DNA of 64,000 bases, taken from positions 641,974 through 705,973 of the forward strand of contig NZ_LISX01000001.1 of the NCBI RefSeq assembly GCF_001905465.1, written 5' to 3'. The position numbers and the translations under genes are program-made. The notes beneath the pieces are model-generated. The model was not told the origin of the DNA. It ran no database searches and saw only the letters and a list, made by a program, of their open reading frames with translations. Every line of letters begins with the position of its first letter. Position 1 is the stretch's first letter. Origin of the DNA: Kitasatospora sp. CB01950. Its GTDB lineage: Bacteria > Actinomycetota > Actinomycetes > Streptomycetales > Streptomycetaceae. Shown here piece by piece: positions 1 to 7,903 of this stretch.

Positions 1-201
1 GTGGACCCGCACCTGGTGACCGCGCCGGTGCAGGCCGTGCCGGGTGCCAAGGCCTCGCTCGGCGGCGAGCAGGACCAGATCTCGGTCACCCAGTCGGTGA
101 AGGGGCTGGCCGAGACGACCACCGCCACCACCGGCGAGATGCTCGGCCAGGCCAACCCGGTGGGGACGCTGACCGGCGCGCTGGACCAGTCGCAGATGTG
201 A
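1..201 (+). CDS. C-terminal part of a probable secreted protein (5' end outside window)
   Basis: The frame is open from the first base and ends at TGA 199-201, giving at least 66 residues. A GTG sits at position 1, but the upstream part cannot be seen, so I treat the gene as cut by the window edge. The visible part is small, Ala/Gly/Thr rich, hydrophilic and free of cysteine, in the style of the other small exported proteins here. It converges on the leftward gene at 272-655 across a strong hairpin. I do not recognise the family. Confidence 0.55.
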   Translation: MDPHLVTAPVQAVPGAKASLGGEQDQISVTQSVKGLAETTTATTGEMLGQANPVGTLTGALDQSQM

Positions 202-215
202 CGCCCCGTCCCGGC

Positions 216-253
216 GTACGGCCCGGCAGCTCCTCGCGGAGGCCGGGCCGTAC
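216..253. terminator. Bidirectional hairpin terminator
   Basis: A perfect 12-bp inverted repeat (GTACGGCCCGGC at 216-227 with its complement at 242-253) encloses a second stem CTCC-TCGC-GGAG. It lies between the convergent genes ending at 201 and 272, so it probably stops transcription from both sides. Confidence 0.75.
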
Positions 254-271
254 CCGTGTGCCGGCCGGGGC

Positions 272-655
272 TCAGATCGGCAGGGCGGTCAGCAGCGGTC
301 CGGCCAGCGGAAGGTTCTTGGCCCCGCCGCCGGCGGACAGCGGGCTGGTGACCGTGCCGGTGCCGACCGGGCCCACGCCGTTGTCGGGGACCACCGCGAC
401 GCCGTTGTTGAGCAGGTCCGCGGAGGAGCCGGCCCACGGGTCGAGCCGCAGGTCCTTCGCCGGGGCGATCGCGTAGCCGAGCCCGGCGGTGGTGCCGCCG
501 AGGGCTCCCTGGGCGTCGGTGGGCTGCAGGTGGGTGGCGGGCAGCGGGAGCCCGCCGGGCTGTTCGGTCGCGGCGTGTGCGGTCTGCGCGGTGGCGGCAC
601 CGAGCAGCAGCGCGGTGCCGAGCGCGGCCAGCGCGCCGGTGGTCTTCCGGGACAT
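272..655 (-). CDS. Small secreted protein of unknown function
   Basis: 127 residues. The start is the ATG at 655, because AGAAGGA lies about 8 bases upstream and the protein then opens with a clear Sec signal peptide: MSRKTT, an Ala/Leu-rich core, then AHA-ATEQ as the likely cleavage site near residue 30. A longer in-frame start at 958 would run through the next chaplin gene and is rejected. The mature part is Gly/Pro/Leu rich and repeats short GxGP and PLxG patches, without cysteines or a known motif. It lies just downstream of the leftward chaplin genes and may be a cell-surface protein of the same aerial-growth programme; that link is inference. Confidence 0.72.
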   Translation of the reverse strand: MSRKTTGALAALGTALLLGAATAQTAHAATEQPGGLPLPATHLQPTDAQGALGGTTAGLGYAIAPAKDLRLDPWAGSSADLLNNGVAVVPDNGVGPVGTGTVTSPLSAGGGAKNLPLAGPLLTALPI

Positions 656-765
656 CGGCCATTCCTTCTGAGGTGAGGGGGACTTCAGGGCAAGGGGGAC
701 GCGCACTGCCCCCCGGCCGGTGGGCCGAGGGGCAGTCTGCACGGGGTTGACGTCGACCGATCCGG

Positions 766-1128
766 TCAGTCGCAGTCCTCGACCGGCTCGTGGTGGTGGT
801 GGTGATGCGGGGGCTCGGCCTCGACCGGCGGCTGCTGGGGCTCGGGCTCGGTCGGCACGGTCACGGGCGTGGGCGGGGTGCCACCCCCGTCGGCGTTGAC
901 GCAGGTGTTGCCGAAGGCCGGGTTCAGCGCGCCGATGACGTTGATCGAGTTGCCGCACAGGTTGATCGGGACGTGGACCGGGACCTGGATCTGGTTGCCG
1001 GAGAGCACGCCGGGGGAGTTGGCGGCGACGCCCTCGGCCTCGGCGGAGGCGTTGGCCAGACCGGCCGAGCCGAGGACCAGGCCGGCGGCGGCGACGGTCA
1101 GGACCGCGGCCTTCTTGAAGTTGCGCAT
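766..1128 (-). CDS. Chaplin with proline/acidic tail and natural hexahistidine
   Basis: 120 residues. Residues 1-28 are a signal peptide (MRNFKK, hydrophobic core, ANASA). Residues 30-80 are one chaplin domain with the usual GVLSGNQIQVPVHVP, NLCGN and GNTCVN blocks and the two conserved cysteines C58 and C76. Chaplins are surface-active amyloid-forming coat proteins of aerial hyphae and spores. Unlike its neighbours, it continues for about 40 residues after the domain: a Pro/Thr/Glu linker, then six histidines (108-113), then EPVEDCD with a third cysteine C119. The start ATG has AGGAG about 9 bases upstream. The N-terminus and domain are almost identical to the gene at 1210-1452, so the pair is a recent duplication. 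The tail looks metal-binding, but that is inference. Confidence 0.9.
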   Translation of the reverse strand: MRNFKKAAVLTVAAAGLVLGSAGLANASAEAEGVAANSPGVLSGNQIQVPVHVPINLCGNSINVIGALNPAFGNTCVNADGGGTPPTPVTVPTEPEPQQPPVEAEPPHHHHHHEPVEDCD

Positions 1129-1209
1129 GAGGGTTGATCTCCTAGATCACAGCGGGGAGTTGGTGCGCCGCCCGGTTCGAGCGCGCGGCGCGGCACGGCA
1201 TGGGGCGGG

Positions 1210-1452
1210 TCAGCCGCCGTTGACGCAGGTGTTGCCGAAGGCCGGGTTCAGCAGGCCGATGATGTCGATCGAGTTGCCGCACAGGTTGATCGGGACGTGG
1301 ACCGGGACCTGGATCTGGTTGCCGGAGAGCACGCCGGGGGAGTTGGCGGCGACGCCCTCGGCCTCGGCGGAGGCGTTGGCCAGACCGGCCGAGCCGAGGA
1401 CCAGGCCGGCGGCGGCGACGGAGAGGACCGCGGCCTTCTTGAAGTTGCGCAT
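1210..1452 (-). CDS. Short chaplin
   Basis: 80 residues: signal peptide to about residue 28, then a single chaplin domain ending in NTCVNGG, with C58 and C76 available for the intramolecular disulfide known in short chaplins. It has no sortase signal, so by family knowledge it is a short (ChpD-H type) chaplin that assembles into amyloid fibrils on aerial structures. GAGGAAG lies upstream of the ATG at 1452. The gene is 81 bp upstream of the tailed chaplin on the same strand, and the two could be co-transcribed. Confidence 0.93.
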   Translation of the reverse strand: MRNFKKAAVLSVAAAGLVLGSAGLANASAEAEGVAANSPGVLSGNQIQVPVHVPINLCGNSIDIIGLLNPAFGNTCVNGG

Positions 1453-1658
1453 GGTTCTTCTTCCTCACGTTCGGTCCGACCGCGAATGGTCGGGTGCCGG
1501 GCGATTGGCATCATCGCCCGCTGTTTTCGGGATGCGCCGTGAATGTCACTCACGCGGCCCAAGACCCGCGTGTCGCCGGTGGCTTGGGCCGCGCGAGTGC
1601 CCACGTCGACGACCGCTTCCGCACGGTCGGCGGAAACGGTCGCGTGCGGGGCGGGGAG

Positions 1659-1901
1659 TCAGCCGCCGTTGACGCAGGTGTTGCCGAAGGCCGGGTTCAG
1701 CAGGCCGACGATGTTGATCGTGTTGCCGCACAGGTTGACCGGAACGTGCACCGGGACCTGGATCTGGTTGCCGGAGACGACGCCGGCCGAGTTGGCGGCG
1801 ACACCCTCGGCGCCGCTGCTGGCCATGGCCGCGCCGGCCCCGCCGAGCAGCAGGGCCGCAGCGGCCGCGGAACCGAAGGCGCCGTAGGCGAGCTTGCGCA
1901 T
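1659..1901 (-). CDS. Short chaplin
   Basis: 80 residues with a different signal peptide from the two copies downstream (MRKLAYGAFG and an Ala/Leu core ending AMASS) but the same single chaplin domain: GVVSGNQIQVPVHVP, NLCGN with C58, and GNTCVNGG with C76. It is leftward and separated by about 206 bp from the next chaplin, so it may have its own promoter. It diverges from the fourth chaplin at 2156. Role as for the family: hydrophobic surface amyloid of aerial hyphae and spores. Confidence 0.92.
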   Translation of the reverse strand: MRKLAYGAFGSAAAAALLLGGAGAAMASSGAEGVAANSAGVVSGNQIQVPVHVPVNLCGNTINIVGLLNPAFGNTCVNGG

Positions 1902-2155
1902 GATGAAGTCTCATTTCTTGCGGTGGATCGGGTTTCGCCAGGAAGAACGAACCAGTGCGGCGGTGGAAACGGGCGGGTTCCGCGATCGTTCGAGCCGTTC
2001 ACCCGAATGCTCCGGTTACGCCGGACGGGTGATTGTCGGAAGAGCATCGCAACTGATCCGGCGTGGCTTCGTTGGCCCAGTGCACGTCCCGTGTGCTTCC
2101 TTCCGGTAGCCCCCGGCGCGGCAATTGGAAGATCTGATTTATCGAGGAGACTCAA

Positions 2156-2395
2156 ATGAGCATCAAGAAGGCTGCCGCGGTCGGCGCCGCCGTCGTGGGC
2201 ATCGTCGCCGCCGGTGCGGGTTCCGCCATGGCGAGCAGCGAGGCCGAGGGCGTCGCCGCCGGTTCCCCCGGTGTCATCTCCGGCAACCAGATCCAGGTCC
2301 CGGTGCACGTTCCGGTCAACCTGTGCGGCAACTCGATCGACATCATCGGTCTGCTGAACCCGGCGTTCGGCAACACCTGCGTCAACGGCGGCTGA
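2156..2395 (+). CDS. Short chaplin, divergent copy
   Basis: 79 residues: MSIKKAAAV signal peptide ending near AMASS, then one chaplin domain with C57 and C75 and a terminal VNGG. A strong GAGGAG lies 6 bases before the ATG. It is the only rightward chaplin in the cluster and shares a 254-bp divergent upstream region with the gene at 1659-1901, which must hold both promoters. A long hairpin follows the stop codon. Sequence alone does not tell ChpE-like from ChpH-like function. Confidence 0.93.
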   Translation: MSIKKAAAVGAAVVGIVAAGAGSAMASSEAEGVAAGSPGVISGNQIQVPVHVPVNLCGNSIDIIGLLNPAFGNTCVNGG

Positions 2396-2417
2396 TCCAA
2401 GCCCGCCGGCAGATCCC

Positions 2418-2460
2418 GGGCCGCCGTCCGCACCTCCTCGTGGGGTGCGGGCGGCGGCCC
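2418..2460 (+). terminator. Terminator hairpin after chaplin
   Basis: A 17-bp stem (2418-2434 with 2444-2460, one G:U pair, 9-base loop) starts 22 bases after the chaplin stop. There is no T-tract, as is common in actinobacteria. Confidence 0.75.
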
Positions 2461-2655
2461 AACTGCGTTTCTGCGCCGGGGTCCTGACGGTGCGCGGCAG
2501 GCGTCGGTCGTATCGCGCCGCGAGTCTTGTTGTGTTACCTGTCAGTACCTAGCATGTGAGCCTGCCTCATGTTCGCCGGGTTCCGGCCCGGTCCCCCATG
2601 CTCCGCGCCGCCCGGCGCCCGCCGGGCGTACCCCCACCCCCGCAAGGAGTCATGA

Positions 2656-4305
2656 GTGTCCAGGACACCTATGGTCCGCCGCAGGTCCCCCGCCCTGCTC
2701 GCCACCGCCGCGCTGCTGGCCGCCCTCGGTCTCGGCACCGGCCTCGGCACCGCGGCCACCGCCCAGGCCGCCTCGCCCAGCGCGGGCAAGCCCGCCGCGA
2801 TCGTCGCCCTCGGCGACAGCGCGATCTCCGGCGAAGGCGCCGGCACCGACACCAACGACGACTACATGCCCGGCACCGACACCCCCACCAACTACTGCCA
2901 CCGCTCCACCAAGTCCGAGATCTTCACCACCCAGCTCCCCGGCGTCACCCCGGTCGACCTGGCCTGCTCCGGCGCGCAGACCGGCGACCTGGTCAGCGAC
3001 CCCGAGCTGGCGAAGATCACCGGACCGGGCAGCGGCGACTTCGGCGAGGCCAAGCAGGACGTCCAACTCGCCGCCACCGCAGCCAACTACGACGTGAAGA
3101 TGGTCGTCGTCACGATCGGCGCGAACGACGACTTCGAGTTCGCCAACATCATGATGTCCTGCCTCGCCCAGTACTTCCCGATCCCGCAGTCCCAGGGATG
3201 CCGGGACACCATCGGCAGCGCCGAGATCACCCGGCGCGCCGCCGGGGTCAAGCCCAAGGTGACGGCCGCGCTCACCAACATCCGCAACACCATGCGGAAG
3301 GCCGGCTACTCCGACGACTCCTACCAGCTCGTCTACCAGTCGTACTTCAACCCGATCACGCCCGACATCCGCCGCAACGACTACGTCGGCAAGGTCGCGG
3401 ACGGCTGCCCGGCCTTCCCCGAGGACCTCGCCTGGGGCCACAACTGGGTCGTCCCCACGCTGAGCGACGCGCTGCGCGAGGCCGCCTCCGGCGTGCCCGG
3501 CGTGCGCTACCTCGACCAGCGGCGGGTCGCGTTCGGCCACGAGGTCTGCGCGGAGTGGACCAGCTCGCCGTACGAGTACACCAACGGCGATGTGATCGAC
3601 CTGTCGGAGAGCACCCGCAACGGCTGCGACACCCCGATTTCCATCCCCGGCCTGTGCATGAACAACGTCCGCCAGTCGTACCACCTGCGGGTGGCCGGGT
3701 ACGCCGCCGAGGCGGCCTGCCTGCGGCAGTTCTACCAGCAGTCCGGACTGCCCCAGGCGTTCTGCTCGCTCAACCAGCAGAACACCACCTCGATCACCGC
3801 GCTCACCCCCGGCAAGCCCTTCCCGGACACCCCCGAGGACGGCGCCTGGTACCAGCTCGCCAACCAGGCCAGCGGCAAGGTGCTCGACCTGTCCGGCGGC
3901 GGCACCTACGGTGACTCCACCAACGGCCGGGCCGCGATCACCTACTCGGCCACCGGCGGCCTCAACCAGTCCTTCGTGTTCGAGATCAAGGCCGGCGGCT
4001 CCTTCGAGCTCGACTTCAGCGGCAACCGGGACATGTGCCTGGACGCCTCCGGCGCCTCCACCGCCCCCGGCACCCAGCTCCAGCAGTGGCGCTGCAACGG
4101 CGGCGGCAACCAGCACTGGATCCTGCAGCCGGTCGGCGACGGCAGCTACAAGCTGGCCGACTCCCAGGACCCGACCAAGCTCGCCACCGCCTCCGCCAAG
4201 ACCGACGCCAAGGGCAACGCGCTGGTCCAGCTGGCCGCCGACGACGGCTCCGCCGCGCAGCACTGGCAGCTGACCAAGCTCGGCATCGTCTACCTGCACG
4301 GCTGA
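2656..4305 (+). CDS. Secreted SGNH/GDSL hydrolase with C-terminal ricin-type lectin domain
   Basis: 549 residues. GTG start at 2656 with AAGGAG 6 bases upstream. Residues 1-39 are a signal peptide (MVRRR, long hydrophobic run, AQAAS). The SGNH hydrolase domain covers about 45-375: block I is GDSAISGE with nucleophile S55, the GAND block is at 155-158, and a likely catalytic His lies in SYHLRVAGY. It resembles Streptomyces secreted lipases and esterases in its cysteine-rich layout. Residues about 405-549 form a ricin B beta-trefoil with QHW repeats (NQHW and AQHW), expected to bind sugars and tether the enzyme to polysaccharide or cell wall. Substrate is not predictable beyond an ester. Confidence 0.85.
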   Translation: MSRTPMVRRRSPALLATAALLAALGLGTGLGTAATAQAASPSAGKPAAIVALGDSAISGEGAGTDTNDDYMPGTDTPTNYCHRSTKSEIFTTQLPGVTPVDLACSGAQTGDLVSDPELAKITGPGSGDFGEAKQDVQLAATAANYDVKMVVVTIGANDDFEFANIMMSCLAQYFPIPQSQGCRDTIGSAEITRRAAGVKPKVTAALTNIRNTMRKAGYSDDSYQLVYQSYFNPITPDIRRNDYVGKVADGCPAFPEDLAWGHNWVVPTLSDALREAASGVPGVRYLDQRRVAFGHEVCAEWTSSPYEYTNGDVIDLSESTRNGCDTPISIPGLCMNNVRQSYHLRVAGYAAEAACLRQFYQQSGLPQAFCSLNQQNTTSITALTPGKPFPDTPEDGAWYQLANQASGKVLDLSGGGTYGDSTNGRAAITYSATGGLNQSFVFEIKAGGSFELDFSGNRDMCLDASGASTAPGTQLQQWRCNGGGNQHWILQPVGDGSYKLADSQDPTKLATASAKTDAKGNALVQLAADDGSAAQHWQLTKLGIVYLHG

Positions 4306-4327
4306 TCGGGTGCGGGCTGCCGCTCCG

Positions 4328-4906
4328 TCAGCCCGCGCCCAGTCGGGCGGCCGCACCCGGTGGCATCGGGTACGGCCGCTCCGGCGGCAGCAGCGCGGCG
4401 TCCCTGGTGGCGTGCAACTCCCGTGCCAGCGGCGTCAGATCCTCGATCCGCACCAGCCACTCGGCGGTGTAGCGGCGCACCGGCTCGCCGCTCAGGCCCA
4501 GCTGCAGCGAGCGGTGCGGCAGCGGGCGGAGGTGCAGGTCCCGCTCCGGGTCCCACTGGACGCGGGCGCCGCTGCGCCGCAACTCCCGCTGCCAGTCCGC
4601 CTTCGAGGCGTGCACGCCCGGCCGGTAGCTGCTGAGCACCGCCGCCTCCAGTGCGGCGTCGAAGCCCTGCCGGGTGATCACTACGCCCAGGATCCGTTCC
4701 TGGCCCTCGCGACGCGCCCAGTCGCTGCGGTGCATCAGCCAGCGGAACGACGGCTTGATCCACGTCATCCGGTCGTGGCTGAAGGCGTCGGGCCAGCGTC
4801 CGTCGGCCACGGCGGGGTCGGCGATCTCGGGGCGGAACGCCTGGTAGACCGTCACCGTCCCGTCGTCGTAGTGGGCGCGGATCTGTTTCTTCGGCACCTC
4901 GTCCAT
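4328..4906 (-). CDS. DUF4291 family protein
   Basis: 192 residues. The start is the ATG at 4906 (MDEVPKKQIRAHYDDG) with AGGA about 9 bases upstream; longer in-frame starts would run through the next gene. The family is recognised from the opening QIRAHYDDGTVTVYQAF, the block MTWIKPSFRWLMHRSDWA and the later VQWDPERDLH. DUF4291 proteins are cytosolic and uncharacterised as far as I know. It converges on the GDSL gene (22-bp gap) and diverges from the SUKH protein at 4991. No signal peptide or membrane segment is visible. Confidence 0.85.
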   Translation of the reverse strand: MDEVPKKQIRAHYDDGTVTVYQAFRPEIADPAVADGRWPDAFSHDRMTWIKPSFRWLMHRSDWARREGQERILGVVITRQGFDAALEAAVLSSYRPGVHASKADWQRELRRSGARVQWDPERDLHLRPLPHRSLQLGLSGEPVRRYTAEWLVRIEDLTPLARELHATRDAALLPPERPYPMPPGAAARLGAG

Positions 4907-4990
4907 GCGGTCATCCTGTCCGGGGCGGCCCGCGTCCGCGCGCGAATTTCCGCTTGCTCCGGGCCTCGGCAGGGCCGGAGGATCGGCGGC

Positions 4991-6055
4991 ATGGACCTGC
5001 TCGACCAGCTCGAACCCGACCGTCCGCTCACCCCGTTCGCGGTGGACCGGGCGGCCGTCGAAGCCTGGCTGGGCGTGCGACTTCCGGCTGAATACTGGGA
5101 GTTGACGCGGTTCGGCACGGTGGTGATCGGTGGGGCGATCGTGCTGTCGGCGGCCGATCGGGAGTACCTCGGGATGCTGCCGTGGGCCAAGAGCGGCCTG
5201 CGGGCCGATCTGCGCGAGGCCGGCCTCCCACCGCTTCGGCTGCACCCCGTGCCCGGCGGACTGCTGCCCTGGGGCCACACCGTGAACGGCCGGACGTCCC
5301 TGCTGTGGAACACCGCCGACCCTGAGCCGGACAGCTGGACGGTGGTGCTCTGCGACCCCACCCGGTCCGAACCGCCGCTCGACTCCGGGCTGACGCTGAC
5401 CGCCTTCCTGGAGACGGTGATCCTCGACCGGGTCGGCCGGCTCGGCCCGCTGCCGGCCACGGTCGCGCCGCACTGGAATCCGCCGGTCGCCGGGATTCCG
5501 TCGCCGCGTCCCGAACTCACTGCGGCCGAAAGGGAGTTCGCCCTGCACGGCCCGGCCGGCCCGGCCGCGCTGCGGTTGCTGGTGCCGCCGCCCCCGGCAG
5601 TCGGCTGCGACTGGGACCGGGTGTTCGACCGGCTGGGCACTCGACTGCCGTCCGACTACCGGGAGTTGATGGACGCCTACGGCGGCGGCTGCTGGTCGCA
5701 TTGGTTGTGGCTCGCCCCACCCGGGGGGCTGGCCGGGCTGCCCGAGCTGATCGGCCGGTCCCGTCCGGGCCCGTGCCGGCCGGAGCCGGACGGCTTCCTG
5801 GTGATCGGATCGAGCATCGACAGCGACCGGATCGGCTGGCTGACCGTAGGGCCGGACCCGGACGCCTGGCCGGTGGCGATCCGCCCCCGGCACATCCGCG
5901 AGGAGGTGCGGCTGTCCGGTGGTCTGGTGGAGGTGCTCGTCGGGTGGCTGCGGGGCGGGCTGGACGTGCCCGGGCTGCCGGGGCTGGACCCGGACGACGA
6001 CCCGTTCGAGTGCGCCGGGTTCGAACCCTTGATCGAGACCCCCCGACTGGTCTAG
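4991..6055 (+). CDS. Double SMI1/KNR4 (SUKH)-like protein
   Basis: 354 residues. ATG at 4991; upstream in-frame codons overlap the divergent gene. Two related halves are visible. The first (about 15-170) holds RLPAEYWELTRFGTVVIGG and a G-L-PWGHTVNG segment. The second (about 205-340) holds RLGTRLPSDYRELMDAYGGG and DGFLVIGSS. Both match the SUKH pattern (xLPxDYxxLxxxYGxG). SUKH proteins often act as immunity proteins against polymorphic nuclease toxins, but many stand-alone copies are unassigned. No toxin gene is next to it. The last codons overlap the DasR-like site that precedes the next gene. Confidence 0.75.
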   Translation: MDLLDQLEPDRPLTPFAVDRAAVEAWLGVRLPAEYWELTRFGTVVIGGAIVLSAADREYLGMLPWAKSGLRADLREAGLPPLRLHPVPGGLLPWGHTVNGRTSLLWNTADPEPDSWTVVLCDPTRSEPPLDSGLTLTAFLETVILDRVGRLGPLPATVAPHWNPPVAGIPSPRPELTAAEREFALHGPAGPAALRLLVPPPPAVGCDWDRVFDRLGTRLPSDYRELMDAYGGGCWSHWLWLAPPGGLAGLPELIGRSRPGPCRPEPDGFLVIGSSIDSDRIGWLTVGPDPDAWPVAIRPRHIREEVRLSGGLVEVLVGWLRGGLDVPGLPGLDPDDDPFECAGFEPLIETPRLV

Positions 6056-6061
6056 TCCTGT
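6046..6061 (+). promoter_or_regulatory. DasR-like dre element upstream of the SIS/kinase pair
   Basis: ACTGGTCTAGTCCTGT matches 13 of 16 positions of the Streptomyces dre consensus ACTGGTCTAGACCACT; the left half is perfect. It ends 69 bases before the GTG of the SIS gene and overlaps the SUKH stop codon. DasR, a GntR/HutC repressor, controls N-acetylglucosamine uptake and use, which fits the genes downstream. Confidence 0.55.
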
Positions 6062-6130
6062 CGTTGACAGCGGCGGTGGACCGGCCCGACCATGTGAGCC
6101 GTCCCACCGTGCGCTGCTTGGAGGTTCCCC

Positions 6131-6886
6131 GTGCCCAGCCCCTCCGCGGCCGACTTCGTCGCCGCCGCCCGTGCCGCCATCGACCGGGTCAGCGGCTCGC
6201 AGGCCGACCAGGTCGCGCGGGCCGCCGAGCTGATCGCCGATGCGCTGGCCGCGGACGGCATCGTGCAGGCGTTCGGCACCGGGCACTCCGAGGCGTTCGC
6301 GATGGAGCTCGCCGGACGGGCCGGCGGACTGGTCCCCAGCAACCGGATCGCCCTGCGCGACGTGGTGCTGTTCGGCGGCCGGCCGGTGGAGGTCCTGGAC
6401 GGCTCCGAACTGGAACGTGGCACCGAATCCGCCGCGCTGCTCTGGGAGTTGACCGCCCCGCACCCGGCGGACGTGTTCGTGCTGGCGTCCAACTCCGGCG
6501 TCAACGGCTGCGTGGTCGAACTCGCCCGGCTGGCCAAGGAGAACGGCCACCCGCTGATCGTCGTCACCTCCGCCGAGCACACCGCCGGCGTCCGGCCCAA
6601 GCACCCGTCCGGCCTGCGGCTGCGCGACTACGCCGACGTGGTGCTGGACAACGGCGCGCCGTTCGGCGACGCCGTCCTGCCGATGGCGGGCGGCGGACGG
6701 GCCTGCGGCATCTCCTCGATCACCGCCGCGCTGCTCGGCCAGCAGATCATCGCCGAGGTGATCCGCCGGGTCGAGGAGAACGGCGGTGTCCCGCCCGTCT
6801 ACCTGTCGGCGAACATCCCCGGCGGCGACGAGCACAACAACGCGCTCGAAGCGCGGTACGCCGGCCGTATCCGCCGCACCGCATGA
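6131..6886 (+). CDS. SIS-domain protein (UPF0309 family), probable phosphosugar binding
   Basis: 251 residues. GTG start at 6131 with GGAGG 10 bases upstream. The protein is one SIS domain: FGTGHSEAFAMELAGRAGG near residues 49-67, then VFVLASNSGVNGCVVELA and the PLIVVTSAEHTAG strand. Length and motifs match the UPF0309 SIS proteins conserved in streptomycetes. SIS domains bind or isomerise phosphosugars such as amino-sugar phosphates. The stop overlaps the start of the kinase-like gene (ATGA at 6883), so the two are translationally coupled. The dre-like site upstream supports a link to amino-sugar metabolism. Confidence 0.85.
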   Translation: MPSPSAADFVAAARAAIDRVSGSQADQVARAAELIADALAADGIVQAFGTGHSEAFAMELAGRAGGLVPSNRIALRDVVLFGGRPVEVLDGSELERGTESAALLWELTAPHPADVFVLASNSGVNGCVVELARLAKENGHPLIVVTSAEHTAGVRPKHPSGLRLRDYADVVLDNGAPFGDAVLPMAGGGRACGISSITAALLGQQIIAEVIRRVEENGGVPPVYLSANIPGGDEHNNALEARYAGRIRRTA

Positions 6887-7878
6887 CCTCCCCCGGGCAG
6901 CCGCTGGTCCTCGGCCTCGACGTGGGCGGCACCAGCACCCGCGCCCTGGTCGCCACCCTGGACGGCCGGGTCCTCGGCACCGCGCACGGCGCCGGGGGCA
7001 ACCCGGTCGCGCACGGCACGGAGGTCGCCGTCCGGGAGATCGGCGGGGCCGTCCGGGCCGCGCTGGCCGGGCTCGACCCGGCCCGGGTGACGGCCGCGGT
7101 GATCGGCCTCGCGGGCAACTCGCTCGCCCCGCCGGAGCTGTCGGCGCTCTGGCCGGCCACCGGACTGACCATCGCCCCGCAGTTCGTCGACGACGCCGAA
7201 CTCGCCCACGCCGCAGGGAGCCCCGCCGCCGACGGCACCCTGCTGCTCAGCGGCACGGGCGCGATCGCCGCGGAGATCCGCGACCACGAGCTGCACCGCA
7301 CCGCCGACGGCCACGGCTGGCTGCTCGGCGACCGCGGCTCCGGCTGCTGGCTCGGCCGCGAAGCGGTCTCCGCCGCGCTCACCGCCGTGGACCGTGCGCT
7401 GCCGCTCGACGGCACGCCGCTCCGGCTGCCCGGCCTGGCGGGTGCGATCGCGGAGGCGCTGCTCGGGCAGGGCGGCTCGGATGGCTCGGGCGGTTCGGGG
7501 CGTGAGCCGCGGGCCGCGCTGATCGCCGCCGCCCATGCCGAGGCGCCGGCCCGGCTGGCTCGGTTCGCCCCGGTGGTGCTCGACTGCGCGGCGGCGGGCG
7601 ACCCCGTCGCGCTCGATCTGGTCGACCGCGCCGCCGGCCACCTGATCGACACTCTCGCCCTGGTCCGCGACCCCGACTCCCCGCTGCCCCTGGTGCTGGC
7701 CGGCGGCCTGCTCACCTCCGCGACGCTGCTGGCCGCGCAGCTGCGCCCGCGACTGGCCGCCCGCTGGCCGGCCGCGACCGTCTCCACCGCCGGCAACGGA
7801 GCCGGCGCGGCCGCCTGGCTCGCCGCCCGGACCTTGGGCCGCGGGACGGAGGAGCTGCACCGCCGCCTGACGGCCTGA
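6883..7878 (+). CDS. BadF/BadG-type ATPase, probable N-acetylglucosamine kinase
   Basis: 331 residues. ATG at 6883 overlaps the SIS gene stop by four bases. The ASKHA ATPase fold shows in phosphate-1 LGLDVGGTSTRALVA (about residues 9-23), LLLSGTGAIAAEI (about 116-128) and GWLLGDRGSGCWLG (about 141-154), the hallmarks of eukaryote-like GlcNAc kinases in the BcrAD/BadFG family. Predicted reaction: ATP-dependent 6-phosphorylation of an amino sugar in the cytosol, with the SIS protein acting on the phosphorylated product. A Gly/Ser-rich insert (about 200-207) looks like a loop. The substrate is inferred from context. Confidence 0.82.
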   Translation: MTSPGQPLVLGLDVGGTSTRALVATLDGRVLGTAHGAGGNPVAHGTEVAVREIGGAVRAALAGLDPARVTAAVIGLAGNSLAPPELSALWPATGLTIAPQFVDDAELAHAAGSPAADGTLLLSGTGAIAAEIRDHELHRTADGHGWLLGDRGSGCWLGREAVSAALTAVDRALPLDGTPLRLPGLAGAIAEALLGQGGSDGSGGSGREPRAALIAAAHAEAPARLARFAPVVLDCAAAGDPVALDLVDRAAGHLIDTLALVRDPDSPLPLVLAGGLLTSATLLAAQLRPRLAARWPAATVSTAGNGAGAAAWLAARTLGRGTEELHRRLTA

Positions 7879-7903
7879 GCGGGTCGGCCGGCCCGGGGCG
7901 CGG

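Noticed and set aside
272..958. Longer form of the small secreted protein, starting at 958
   Set aside because: The extension overlaps the tailed chaplin antisense to nothing known and buries the signal peptide; ATG 655 has a good ribosome site.
1902..2155. BldN-type promoter in the chaplin divergent region
   Set aside because: A CGTAAC hexamer exists on the minus strand near 2017-2022, but no convincing CGTTGA-like -10 lies at the expected 16-17 base spacing.
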